Source: Komagataeibacter sp. FNDCF1
GTDB lineage: Bacteria; Pseudomonadota; Alphaproteobacteria; Acetobacterales; Acetobacteraceae
Length of the DNA: 64,000 nt
Assembly: GCF_021295335.1 (NCBI RefSeq)
Contig: NZ_JAIWOT010000001.1
Location: forward strand, 1,429,001-1,493,000
Direction: 5' to 3'
A program made the translations under genes and the position numbers. Position 1 is the stretch's first letter, and the number at the start of each line of letters is the position of its first letter. Below the pieces are notes generated by a model. That model made no database searches and was not told the origin of the DNA. It saw only the letters and a list, made by a program, of their open reading frames with translations. This document shows, in pieces, positions 46,905-55,360 of the stretch.

Positions 46905-46934
46905 CACCTACCGCTATTTGGCGGGTGCTGTCAA
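46905..46934 (-). promoter_or_regulatory. Promoter of rplK-rplA, overlapping the end of the efflux OMF gene
   Basis: On the minus strand TTGACA (46929-46934) is 18 bp from TAGGTG (46905-46910), or 17 bp from GTAGGT, and is followed by CGCGCC. The -35 is a perfect consensus and encodes the Leu-Thr near the C-terminus of the OMF protein, whose TAG stop (46914-46916) falls in the spacer. The arrangement matches the rpsL promoter. Confidence 0.65.
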
Positions 46935-48536
46935 GTCCCTGTCATGAAATCCCTTGCCGGACAGGTCAAAGGATTCGGGGCCATTGTCGACATTCACGCC
47001 ATTGACCGACCTTGGCATGCGCATATGGGTGTACTGCGCAATACCGAAGGGCCGGAGCGCCTTGTTGTCAGGCAGTTCCGCCGTGGTCCAGCCACCACCC
47101 AATGAACGGATCAGTTCAACCTGCGCCTGCATGTAGCGGGTTTCCACCTGCACTTCGGCAATGCGCGCCTGCAGGGCCGCGACCTGCGCCACCACCACGT
47201 CCAGATAATTGGTCAGGCCACCCGTATAGAGCTGCATGGTCATGTTCTGCGTGCGCATGGCGGCCTGGACCGCCTCTGCCTGCTGGCCGGCCTCGACGTT
47301 GAGGTCATGCGTCATGCTCAGCCCGTCCTCCACGTCCTTGAAGGCATCGAGCACGGTGGCGCGGTACTGGTCTTCCGCCTGACGGTACTGGGACCAGTTG
47401 CGCTGGACCTCCGCCCGGCGCAGCCCCCCCTGGAACAGCGGCAGGACCGCCTGAGCGGCATAGTTGTACATGCCGTTGGCGAATTTATCGAGCGTGAAGC
47501 CGTTATCCATGAAACCGGCCGTCGCACTGAAGGTTACGTGTGGGTAGAACGCCGCGCGCGAGACGCCAATCGCCCGGTTTGCCGCTGCCATGTGGCGCTC
47601 GGCGCTGGCGATGTCCGGCCTGCGCTCCAGCAGGGTTGCGGGAATGCCCACGGGCATCGCCACCTTGGGGAAGCTGATCTGTGCACGTGGTGTGATATGG
47701 AAGAGCGATGGCGACACGTTGACCAGAATGGCGATGGCATGCTCCATCACCGACCGGTGGGCCTGCAGGTCGGTATCGGCCGCCTGGGTGGAGGAAAGCT
47801 GCGTCTGCGCACGCGAGACGTCAATACCCGCGGCGATGGCGCCAGCCTGCCGCATGTGGGTGATCTGCACGGCGGTCTGGTAGTAGCGGATCGAGTCGAG
47901 ATAGACCGCATGCTGCGCGTCCATGCCGCGCAGCTGCATGTAGTCATTGGCCAGTTCGGACTGGATGCTCAGTCGCGCCACCGCGAAATCGGCCGCCGCC
48001 GCCTGCGCCAGGCGCTGCTGCATGCGCCTGCGGTTACGGATGGCGGACCAGAAATCCGGCTCCCAGCGCGCGGTCGCGCTGTACTGCTCGGATGACATGT
48101 AGATCGGCCCCTGCGAACCCGCGCCACGCCACAGCCGATGGGATGATGCCTGGTTCTGTGATGCACCGGCCCCGCCCGTGATCTGCGGATAGAGGTTGGC
48201 CTGCGCTTCAGCCACGATGTCACGTGCCTGGGTAAACGCTTCCGCATCCGACTGCAGGTTGGGGTTCAGGTGGCTGGCGCGTTCCTCCAGTTCATCAAGG
48301 GTGGAGTCCTTGAAGACCTTCCACCAGTCCCCGCGGGCCGCCGCGTCCTGCGGGGTGCCGTACTGCACCACCCCGTCGCCCTTCCAGTTGTCTGGCAGGA
48401 GATAGTGGGCATGGCGGTATTTTGGGGCCAGGTCCACGCATCCGCCCAGCGCACCGGCCAGAAGGGCGCATCCGGCCAGCGAGAGCATGCGGCGTGACGG
48501 GACGGGGCATGACGGGTGGCGGGACACCGCATTCAT
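46914..48536 (-). CDS. Outer-membrane factor lipoprotein of the second RND system
   Basis: 540 aa. A lipoprotein signal ([15 protein letters not shown], lipobox LGGC) is followed by [20 protein letters not shown], typical of NodT/OprM channels. Two coiled-coil halves follow, with [20 protein letters not shown] and [20 protein letters not shown] in the OMF repeats. Its start overlaps the adaptor stop (ATGA). It is only distantly similar to the other OMF in this window. The last codons contain the rplK -35 box, so this gene abuts the ribosomal operon with no terminator between them. Confidence 0.88.
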   Translation of the reverse strand: MNAVSRHPSCPVPSRRMLSLAGCALLAGALGGCVDLAPKYRHAHYLLPDNWKGDGVVQYGTPQDAAARGDWWKVFKDSTLDELEERASHLNPNLQSDAEAFTQARDIVAEAQANLYPQITGGAGASQNQASSHRLWRGAGSQGPIYMSSEQYSATARWEPDFWSAIRNRRRMQQRLAQAAAADFAVARLSIQSELANDYMQLRGMDAQHAVYLDSIRYYQTAVQITHMRQAGAIAAGIDVSRAQTQLSSTQAADTDLQAHRSVMEHAIAILVNVSPSLFHITPRAQISFPKVAMPVGIPATLLERRPDIASAERHMAAANRAIGVSRAAFYPHVTFSATAGFMDNGFTLDKFANGMYNYAAQAVLPLFQGGLRRAEVQRNWSQYRQAEDQYRATVLDAFKDVEDGLSMTHDLNVEAGQQAEAVQAAMRTQNMTMQLYTGGLTNYLDVVVAQVAALQARIAEVQVETRYMQAQVELIRSLGGGWTTAELPDNKALRPFGIAQYTHMRMPRSVNGVNVDNGPESFDLSGKGFHDRDLTAPAK

Positions 48537-49819
48537 TGACGCACTCCCGTATCACCCGCATTGCTGTCGCCCGTCGGCATGGCGCGCACATCATCATCCT
48601 TGTCAGCGGAGCGCGACGCGGTCGCACCCGCGTCGTTGTACCCCTGTGTCGCCCCGACCAGATAGACCTTCTGGCCCTCCAGCAACCCCGCCGAAGGGTT
48701 GTTCACGATCCGGTCCTTTGGCCCGATACCCGCCAGAATCTGCACATTCGTCCCCAGATTGGTCCCTACCGTTACATTCCGCAGGCGAATGCGGTCATCC
48801 GCATCCACGACCGCCACCTGCATGCCCTGCGCGCGGAATACCAGCGCGCCTTCAGGCACTATCAGGATATCGGGGTCACCGGGTGCGACAAAGTGTACAT
48901 TGGCATAGGAATCGGGCCACAGTTCGCGCTTGTCGTTATCCACCACCAGTTCCGTCGTAACCGTACGGGTGCCGGCGTTGAACGCCTTGGCGGTTGCCAG
49001 GAACCTGGCCTTGAACACCCGGCCCGGATACTGGGGCACCGATACGTCACCTTCCAGCTTGGGGCTTATGATATCGGCATAATCCTGCGGCACGGACACG
49101 AACACGCGCATGCGGTGCACATCCGCCACCGAGAACAGTTCCGTCGCCGTCCCGCGTGAAGAAACATCCCCGCCGCCCGCATTCACATAGTCACCCACAT
49201 CGGCCAGGCGCGATGTGACCACACCGTCAAACGGGGCAACAATCTGCTTGAACCCGATCAGCGCCGCGTAGCGGGACGTCTCATGCCTGGCGGCCTCGAC
49301 CTCGGCCTGCTGGGCTTCGGCGTTCGCTGCCTGCACATCGACTTCCTGCTGCGAGACGGCCTGCGTGCCCTGCAGCGCCCGCCAGCGCTTGGCGGTGATC
49401 TGGGCCAGACGGTAGCGGGCCATCGCCACGTCGAAATTGGCCTTGGAAGCCGCATACTGCGCATCCAGCCCCGGCGTGTCGATGGTGGCAAGGATCTCGC
49501 CCGCCTTCACCTGGGCGCCGATGTCCTTGTACCACATCTGCACATAACCCGAGACCTGCGCGTAGATGGGCGCCTGGTACCATGCCGAGATATTGCCCGG
49601 CAGATCCAGCGTGCGGGTCTTTGGCCCCTGCTGCGGCAGGATGACCTGCACACGGGGGATGGCGGCATCCTGCGCCGCGTTGCGCAGGTGGGCGACATGG
49701 ACGCGGCGTTCGATGATGCCGCCCGCAACGATGACGGCCAGCACAACCCCGCCCAGGGTGACATACAGCCGCCCACGACCGGACATGCGTGGCGTCTGGT
49801 TTTCCCCTGTGGCGGTCAT
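48533..49819 (-). CDS. RND periplasmic adaptor of the second efflux system
   Basis: 428 aa from the ATG at 49819, which overlaps the pump stop (ATGA); an in-frame extension to 49888 is Arg-rich and unlikely. Single anchor helix (LYVTLGGVVLAVIVAGGII), barrel-sandwich part (YAQVSGYVQMWYKDIGAQVK), alpha-hairpin about AASKANFDVAMARYRLAQIT, then GFKQIVAPFDGVVTSRLADV and a beta-barrel. The C-terminal tail is Asp/Ala-rich and variable. Substrates are unknown. Confidence 0.88.
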   Translation of the reverse strand: MTATGENQTPRMSGRGRLYVTLGGVVLAVIVAGGIIERRVHVAHLRNAAQDAAIPRVQVILPQQGPKTRTLDLPGNISAWYQAPIYAQVSGYVQMWYKDIGAQVKAGEILATIDTPGLDAQYAASKANFDVAMARYRLAQITAKRWRALQGTQAVSQQEVDVQAANAEAQQAEVEAARHETSRYAALIGFKQIVAPFDGVVTSRLADVGDYVNAGGGDVSSRGTATELFSVADVHRMRVFVSVPQDYADIISPKLEGDVSVPQYPGRVFKARFLATAKAFNAGTRTVTTELVVDNDKRELWPDSYANVHFVAPGDPDILIVPEGALVFRAQGMQVAVVDADDRIRLRNVTVGTNLGTNVQILAGIGPKDRIVNNPSAGLLEGQKVYLVGATQGYNDAGATASRSADKDDDVRAMPTGDSNAGDTGVRQ

Positions 49820-52800
49820 GCGTGTTCTCCTTCGCCGGCGGCGGCGGCCTTCTTGGACTTTCTGGAATGGATCAGGGCGAATACGCACGGCACGAACAGG
49901 AGCGTGGCGAAGGTGGCCACCATCAGGCCACCCATCACGGCCCGCCCCAGCGGCGCGTTCTGCGAGTTGCTCAGCGACATGGGCAGCATGCCGATGATCA
50001 TGGCCGATGCGGTCATCAGCACCGGGCGGATACGTTCATACCCTGCCTCGATCGCGGCACGCAGCGCATCGCCATGCAGGTCCATCCGCTCACGCGCAAA
50101 GGATACGACCAGAATGGAGTTGGCCGTGGCCGTGCCCATGCACATGATCGCCCCCGTCAGCGCCGGCACCGACAGCGCCGGCACCGACAGCGCCGTATGC
50201 GTCAGGAACAGGCTCCATGCAATGCCGGCCAGCGCACCGGGCAGCGCCGTGATGATGATGAACGGGTCCATCCATGACTGGAAGTTGACCACGATGATCA
50301 GATACACCAGCAGGATCGACATCGCGAGCCCGCCAATCAGCTGGGCATAGGCCCCGTTCATGGTGGAAGCCTGGCCCAGCACCGACAGGCTGGAACCCGC
50401 GGGCAGTTCCTTGCGCGCCTGGTCCACCACGCGCGTGACTTCGCGCGAGACGGCGCCAAGGTCTAGCCCCTCGTTCGAGGCATAGATATTGAACACCGGC
50501 ATGATGTTGTAGTGCGAGACCTCACCCGGCGTGCCGGTCTGCACGATCTGGCTCAGGCCACCCAGGATCTGGGGCGCCCTGTCCTGCGGGTTGCCATCCC
50601 CTTTGTCGATGGGAATGGTCTCGAGGTCGTTCATCGTCTGCAGGAACTGCAGCGGGGTCTGGATATCGACCAGATGGGAAACCCCGGTCTTGGGGTCCAG
50701 CCAGTAGGTCGGCGCCACCTGCCCGCTGCCCGACAGCACGGCCAGCGCGTTGTTGGCCACGTCCGATTCGGTCAGGCCGGTGCCCAGCGCATACGTCCGT
50801 CGCGCATTGACGCGCAACGTGGGGGTATTGAGCGGTTCCTGCACCGATACATCGGCAATGCCGGTCACATGGCGCAGCTTTTCGGCCAGTTTCTCGGCAA
50901 AGTCGAAATTGGCGTACAGGTTGCGCCCCGTAACCTGCACGTCCAGTGGCGCGGGCAGGCCGAAGTTCAGGATCTTGGCCGTCAGGTCAGCGGGCATGAA
51001 GGTGATGTCGGTACCGGGGAATTTCTCCGCCAGCCCCTTGCGCAGGATGGTACGGAATCTGGCAACCGGCGCTTCATCGTCCTTCAGTGTCACGGTCAGG
51101 TCACAGTCCTGCGCACCCACGGTGGGTGTGGGAATGAAGGCCTGGTTGAGCGGGCTGAACGGCAGGCCGCAGTTGTTGACGATCCCTTCCACCTGACCCG
51201 GCAGCAGGCGTTCGATCTCGGCATTGACCAGCATGGCGATCTTGCCTGCTTCCGCGATCTTGGTGCCCATGGGCGCACGCATGTGGATGGCCAGCGCGTT
51301 GGAATTGATCTCGGGGAAGAAGTCCTGCCCGGCAAAGAACAGCAGCGCGAGCGACGCGAACGCCCCCAGGCCGAATATCGGCACGAAGCGCGCCCGGATG
51401 CTGATCAGGTGGCTGAGCAGCCCCTGATAACGGGTGCGGAAGGACTGGAACCTGCGCTCGAATCCCTGCTGGAAACGGCTGAAGATGTTGCCCGGCGCAT
51501 GGTGGCCGCCTTCCGCCTTCGCCTTTGCATGGGCCGCGACCTGGGCTGCCAGCATGTATTTGGCCATGGTGGGCACCAGCGTGCGCGACAGGATGAACGA
51601 TGCGATCATGGCGAAGATGATGGCCTCGGCCATCGGCATGAACAGCCAGCCCGCCACCCCGGTCAGCTGGAACAGCGGCATCCACACGATACAGATGCAC
51701 AGCGTGGAGACGAAGGTGGGAATGACGATCTGGTTGGCGGCATCGATGATGGCCGTCTCCAGATCCTTTTCCATTTCCAGATGGGCGTCGATGTTCTCGA
51801 TCATGACGGTGGCGTCATCCACCAGAATACCCACGGCAAGCGCCAGCCCGCCCAGCGTCATGATGTTGATGGTCTGCCCGGCCACCCCCAGCCCGATGAC
51901 CGAACACAGCATGGCCAGCGGGATGGACGTGGCGATGATGACCGTCGAGCGCCACGAACCCAGGAACAGAAGCACCACGAGGCTGGTCAGCACGGCGGCG
52001 GTGCCCATTTCCTGCACCACGTCGCGCACCGCCTCCTTCACGAAGGTGGAGGCATCACCCAGCACGGTGATGTCCACCCCCGGCGGCAGGGTCCGGACAA
52101 TGGAGGGCAGCAGCGCCTTGATCCCGCTCACCACCGACAGCGTGGAGGCATCGCCGCTTTTCATGATCACGATCAGCACGGCCTGATGGCCCTTGACCAG
52201 CACCATGTTGGTCTGTGGCGGCCCGCCGGCATGCACCCATGCCACATCCCGCAGGTAGACGACGGAATTGCCCTCCTGCTTGATGGGCATGTTGTTGAAA
52301 CTGTCTATCTCCTCGGGCGAGGCATTGGTCTGGACCATCCAGTCGAATGCGCCGATCTGCTGGTCACCCGCGGGCAGCACGATGTTCTGCTTGCCCAGCG
52401 CATTGCCGATATCGGTAGCCGACAGCCCATGGGCGAGCAGCTTGCTCTGGTCGAGATCGACCATAATGTTGCCCGGTTGTCCGCCATAAGGATTGGGAAT
52501 GGCCGCACCCGCCACCGATACCAGCGCCGGGCGGATCAGGTTGGAGGACATGTCATAGATCTGCGACGCCGTCATGGAATCGGAGGAGACCTGCAACGTC
52601 AGCACCGGCACGGAGGACGCGTTGTAGGTCAGCACCAGCGGCGGGGTCATGCCCGCCGGCATCTGCTTGATCACGGTCTGGGAGACGGCGGTGATCTGTG
52701 TCTGCGCCACGGCGGTATCGGTGCCGGGCTGGAAGAACACCTTGACGATGCCACGCCCGTAGTAGGACTGGCTCTCGATATGTTCGATATTGTTGACCGT

Positions 52801-53022
52801 GGCGGTCAGGGCGCGCTCGTAATAATAGACCACGCGGCCGGACATGTCCTCGGGCATCAGGCCGGTATAGGTCCAGCAGATCGCGACAACGGGGATGTTG
52901 ATGCTGGGAAAGACGTCGGTCGGGGTACGTAACAGGCCCCGGACACCGAACACGACAATCAGGATGGACAGGACAACGAAAGTATAGGGCCGCTTGAGCG
53001 CGGTAACGACGATACCGTTCAT
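49816..53022 (-). CDS. RND efflux pump of the second system
   Basis: 1068 aa, starting MNGIVVTALKRPYTFVVLSI. TM4 has the relay aspartates in VGILVDDATVMIENIDAHLE. TM10 reads IMCMGTATANSILVVSFARE and lacks the lysine found in AcrB-type pumps and in both pumps of the first system; this is typical of a subgroup of atypical RND pumps often paired with NodT-type OMFs. A five-residue duplication (LSVPALSVPAL) lies in the loop before TM10. A 32-codon leader ORF overlaps its ATG. Confidence 0.9.
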   Translation of the reverse strand: MNGIVVTALKRPYTFVVLSILIVVFGVRGLLRTPTDVFPSINIPVVAICWTYTGLMPEDMSGRVVYYYERALTATVNNIEHIESQSYYGRGIVKVFFQPGTDTAVAQTQITAVSQTVIKQMPAGMTPPLVLTYNASSVPVLTLQVSSDSMTASQIYDMSSNLIRPALVSVAGAAIPNPYGGQPGNIMVDLDQSKLLAHGLSATDIGNALGKQNIVLPAGDQQIGAFDWMVQTNASPEEIDSFNNMPIKQEGNSVVYLRDVAWVHAGGPPQTNMVLVKGHQAVLIVIMKSGDASTLSVVSGIKALLPSIVRTLPPGVDITVLGDASTFVKEAVRDVVQEMGTAAVLTSLVVLLFLGSWRSTVIIATSIPLAMLCSVIGLGVAGQTINIMTLGGLALAVGILVDDATVMIENIDAHLEMEKDLETAIIDAANQIVIPTFVSTLCICIVWMPLFQLTGVAGWLFMPMAEAIIFAMIASFILSRTLVPTMAKYMLAAQVAAHAKAKAEGGHHAPGNIFSRFQQGFERRFQSFRTRYQGLLSHLISIRARFVPIFGLGAFASLALLFFAGQDFFPEINSNALAIHMRAPMGTKIAEAGKIAMLVNAEIERLLPGQVEGIVNNCGLPFSPLNQAFIPTPTVGAQDCDLTVTLKDDEAPVARFRTILRKGLAEKFPGTDITFMPADLTAKILNFGLPAPLDVQVTGRNLYANFDFAEKLAEKLRHVTGIADVSVQEPLNTPTLRVNARRTYALGTGLTESDVANNALAVLSGSGQVAPTYWLDPKTGVSHLVDIQTPLQFLQTMNDLETIPIDKGDGNPQDRAPQILGGLSQIVQTGTPGEVSHYNIMPVFNIYASNEGLDLGAVSREVTRVVDQARKELPAGSSLSVLGQASTMNGAYAQLIGGLAMSILLVYLIIVVNFQSWMDPFIIITALPGALAGIAWSLFLTHTALSVPALSVPALTGAIMCMGTATANSILVVSFARERMDLHGDALRAAIEAGYERIRPVLMTASAMIIGMLPMSLSNSQNAPLGRAVMGGLMVATFATLLFVPCVFALIHSRKSKKAAAAGEGEHA
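50159..50194. repeat. 15-bp tandem duplication inside the RND pump gene
   Basis: The unit AGCGCCGGCACCGAC occurs twice in direct tandem (50159-50173, 50174-50188) with a further partial copy AGCGCC. On the coding strand it gives an in-frame duplication of five residues (LSVPA) in the TM9-TM10 periplasmic loop. The exact identity of the copies points to a recent slippage event. Confidence 0.9.
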
Positions 53023-53117
53023 GCGCGGGCTGCGCCCCCCCGGCCGGTCGGCCAGCCCCCCGTGGCGGACCCCGCACCACGGGCCGGTCCGGGCCGGAAC
53101 AGGTCGTGTTCTTGCAT
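53019..53117 (-). CDS. Short leader ORF overlapping the RND pump start
   Basis: A 32-codon ORF starting MQEHDLFRPG runs to a TGA that overlaps the pump ATG as ATGA. It has the best ribosome-binding site in the region (GGGGAG, 7 bases before ATG), whereas the pump ATG itself lacks a clear one. The rest is Gly/Arg/Pro-rich, with no recognisable domain, so it is probably a translational-coupling or regulatory leader rather than a functional protein. It may also be chance. Confidence 0.4.
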   Translation of the reverse strand: MQEHDLFRPGPARGAGSATGGWPTGRGGAARA

Positions 53118-53184
53118 ATCTCGTCTCCCCGTCTGTCCTTCAGGTGTTAATCGGGGCGGGGCGGGTGGCAAATGAAATTTCTAT

Positions 53185-54582
53185 TTAGTTTACGGCCGGA
53201 ACCATTCCCGCCGGTGGAAAAACGATGCGCATCGTCACACCGGGCAGGCTGTCATGCAGGCGGGTGGGCGTGATCTCCAGCCGCGCATGGTGCAGCGCCA
53301 GAATCGCGGAAACAAGGCTCAGCCCCAGCCCGCTGCCCGGAATATGGCGGCTCTTGTCCGAGCGGTAGAAACGCCCGGTCACCGCCTTGCGTTCCTCCAG
53401 CGGAATGCCGATTCCCGTATCGATGATCTCCAGCAGCGCGCAATGTTCGCTCATCCGTGCGCGAATTTCGACACGCCCGCGTTCGGGGGTGAATTTTATG
53501 GCGTTGTCCACCAGATTGGCCAGCACCTCTATCAGCAGGTCGCGGTCGCCCTGCACCTGTATCGCCTCCTCCCCCGCATCGCAGGACAGGGTGATGCCCT
53601 TGGTCTCGGCAATGGGTTCATACAGGTCGACGATATCGGCCATGAGCGTGCCCAGTTCCACCACGCCGAACCCCGCGCGCCTGCGGCCGTTCTCGATCTC
53701 CCCTATGCGCAGGAGTGCCGTGATGATGGCGAATGACTGGTCAAGGTCATCAATGGTGCGGGAAATGACGTTGCGCAGCGCCCCGGCCGAATGCCCGGCG
53801 CTGAGCGCACGGTCCAGCCGCGCCCGCACGCGCGTGAGCGGTGTGCGCAGGTCGTGGGCGATGTCGTTGCCCACGTCGCGTATTTCGTCCAGCAGCTGCT
53901 CCAGGCGGTCGAGCATGCGGTTGACGCTGGCGGCCAGGCGCTGGAGGTCGTCATTCTGCCGCCCGGCAGGCAGGCGCTCATGCAGGTCGCCTTCCATGAT
54001 GCGGTCGATCGCCTCATGCATTTCCTTGACGCGCGAGAGCGCACGATGGCTGAGGATGATGCCGGTAACCAGCGCGAACAGCACGGTCGGCACGATGGAG
54101 ACCAGCATGGAATGCCGCATCATCAGCCGCAGTTCGGTGCGCATGTGCCGGCTGCGCCCCAGCACCAGGTACCGCCCGCCGGACACGGGCAGCGCCACCA
54201 TGCGCAGCACGGTCGATGAGCCGCCGCCCGTGGCCTCGGGGTCGACCACATGCACATGGCCATCTGCCACCAGCCCCGTGGGCCATGTATGCTGGTCACC
54301 TACAATGTAGTGCTGCGCGGAATCGAACAGGGTGGTGACATTCATGATCACGCGCAGGTCATCGGTCGCACGGTCACGGACCTGCTGTTCCAGCACGGCG
54401 GGGGATTCGCGCTGGAGGATGCTCGCCTCCCGCAGCAGCAGCATGTCGGAGCGCCTGGCCTCGAACACGCTGGCCTGGCTGTAGCCGAAAAAGAACTGCA
54501 GCGCCGCCGAACCGATCATGGCCGCCACCACCGCCAGCGTCAGGCGGAAGGTGGCGGTACGGAACAGCTCGTTACGAAACAC
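53185..54582 (-). CDS. Membrane sensor histidine kinase
   Basis: 465 aa. TM1 (FRLTLAVVAAMIGSAALQFF), a periplasmic sensor region of about 130 residues, TM2 (SMLVSIVPTVLFALVTGIIL), HAMP, then the HisKA box DIAHDLRTPLTRVRARLD with phospho-accepting His, N box NLVDNAIKFTP, G1 DTGIGIP and G2 GSGLGLSLV. The start is GTG (54580-54582), overlapping the response-regulator gene by 11 bases. The stimulus is unknown. It probably regulates the RND operon that follows 163 bp downstream. Confidence 0.9.
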   Translation of the reverse strand: MFRNELFRTATFRLTLAVVAAMIGSAALQFFFGYSQASVFEARRSDMLLLREASILQRESPAVLEQQVRDRATDDLRVIMNVTTLFDSAQHYIVGDQHTWPTGLVADGHVHVVDPEATGGGSSTVLRMVALPVSGGRYLVLGRSRHMRTELRLMMRHSMLVSIVPTVLFALVTGIILSHRALSRVKEMHEAIDRIMEGDLHERLPAGRQNDDLQRLAASVNRMLDRLEQLLDEIRDVGNDIAHDLRTPLTRVRARLDRALSAGHSAGALRNVISRTIDDLDQSFAIITALLRIGEIENGRRRAGFGVVELGTLMADIVDLYEPIAETKGITLSCDAGEEAIQVQGDRDLLIEVLANLVDNAIKFTPERGRVEIRARMSEHCALLEIIDTGIGIPLEERKAVTGRFYRSDKSRHIPGSGLGLSLVSAILALHHARLEITPTRLHDSLPGVTMRIVFPPAGMVPAVN

Positions 54583-55309
54583 GCAGCATGAACCCCGCGC
54601 CCCGGATGCTCTGGATCAGGGGGGGCCTGCCGCTTTCATCGATCTTGCGGCGCAGCTTGCCGATATGGACATCCACCAGGTTGGTCTGGGGGATGAAGCG
54701 GTAGTTCCACACATCCTCCAGCAGCATGTTGCGGGTCAGCACCTGGTTGGGGCGGCGCATGAGGTATTCCAGCAGCCTGAATTCACGCGGCAGGAGTTCG
54801 ATCGGCACGCCCTCGCGCTTTACGGTGCGCTCGATCAGGTCCATCTCCAGCGGCCCCGCGCGCAGCATGGTGTGGCGCGAATTGTCGGGCCTGCGCAACA
54901 GCGCTTCCAGCCTTGCCGCCAGTTCCTCCATGGCAAAGGGCTTGGTCAGGTAGTCATCCCCCCCCGCCTTCAGCCCGCTGACCCGGTCATCCACGGCCGA
55001 AAGGGCGGACAGTACCAGCACCGGCACATGGACCCTGCGCTCACGCAGGGTCTCGATCAGCGTCAGGCCGTCAAGCTCGGGCAGCATGCGGTCCACGACC
55101 ATCACATCGAAATGCGCGTTCAGGCCCATATCCAGCCCCGCCGCCCCCGATACCTCATGCTGGACATGATAGTGCCGGCTTTCCAGTTCCTCGATCACTT
55201 CCTGCGCGATCTTGCTGTCATCCTCCACCAGCAGGATGCGGGCAGCGGCATCATGCGGGGGGGATGGGGGCGCCGGTTCGGGGCGATTGTTTTCGGGGGG
55301 AAGGGTCAT
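54572..55309 (-). CDS. OmpR/PhoB-family response regulator
   Basis: 245 aa from MTLPPENNRPEP; AAGGAAGGGG precedes this ATG, so the in-frame start at 55348 is rejected. Receiver: acidic pair in ILLVEDDSK, phospho-acceptor Asp in VVDRMLPELDG and Lys in DYLTKPF. The winged-helix DNA-binding domain is in ELLPREFRLLEYLMRRPNQV and LVDVHIGKLRRKID. It is first of the efflux operon and forms a pair with the overlapping kinase gene. Confidence 0.93.
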   Translation of the reverse strand: MTLPPENNRPEPAPPSPPHDAAARILLVEDDSKIAQEVIEELESRHYHVQHEVSGAAGLDMGLNAHFDVMVVDRMLPELDGLTLIETLRERRVHVPVLVLSALSAVDDRVSGLKAGGDDYLTKPFAMEELAARLEALLRRPDNSRHTMLRAGPLEMDLIERTVKREGVPIELLPREFRLLEYLMRRPNQVLTRNMLLEDVWNYRFIPQTNLVDVHIGKLRRKIDESGRPPLIQSIRGAGFMLRVS

Positions 55310-55360
55310 GTCCCCTTCCTTATGCCGCGCGCGCCGGAATACGGCCAATTAAATTAGTGT

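Noticed and set aside
45666-46907. Extended 413-codon frame covering rplA and running antisense-free through rplK in another frame
   Set aside because: Only the last 231 codons match L1; the upstream part overlaps the well-supported rplK coding sequence out of frame.
53040-53110. N-terminal extension or frameshift of the RND pump into the upstream frame
   Set aside because: The pump starts exactly where homologues start (MNGIVVTALKRP), so no missing part needs to be recovered; the upstream frame is better read as a separate short leader.
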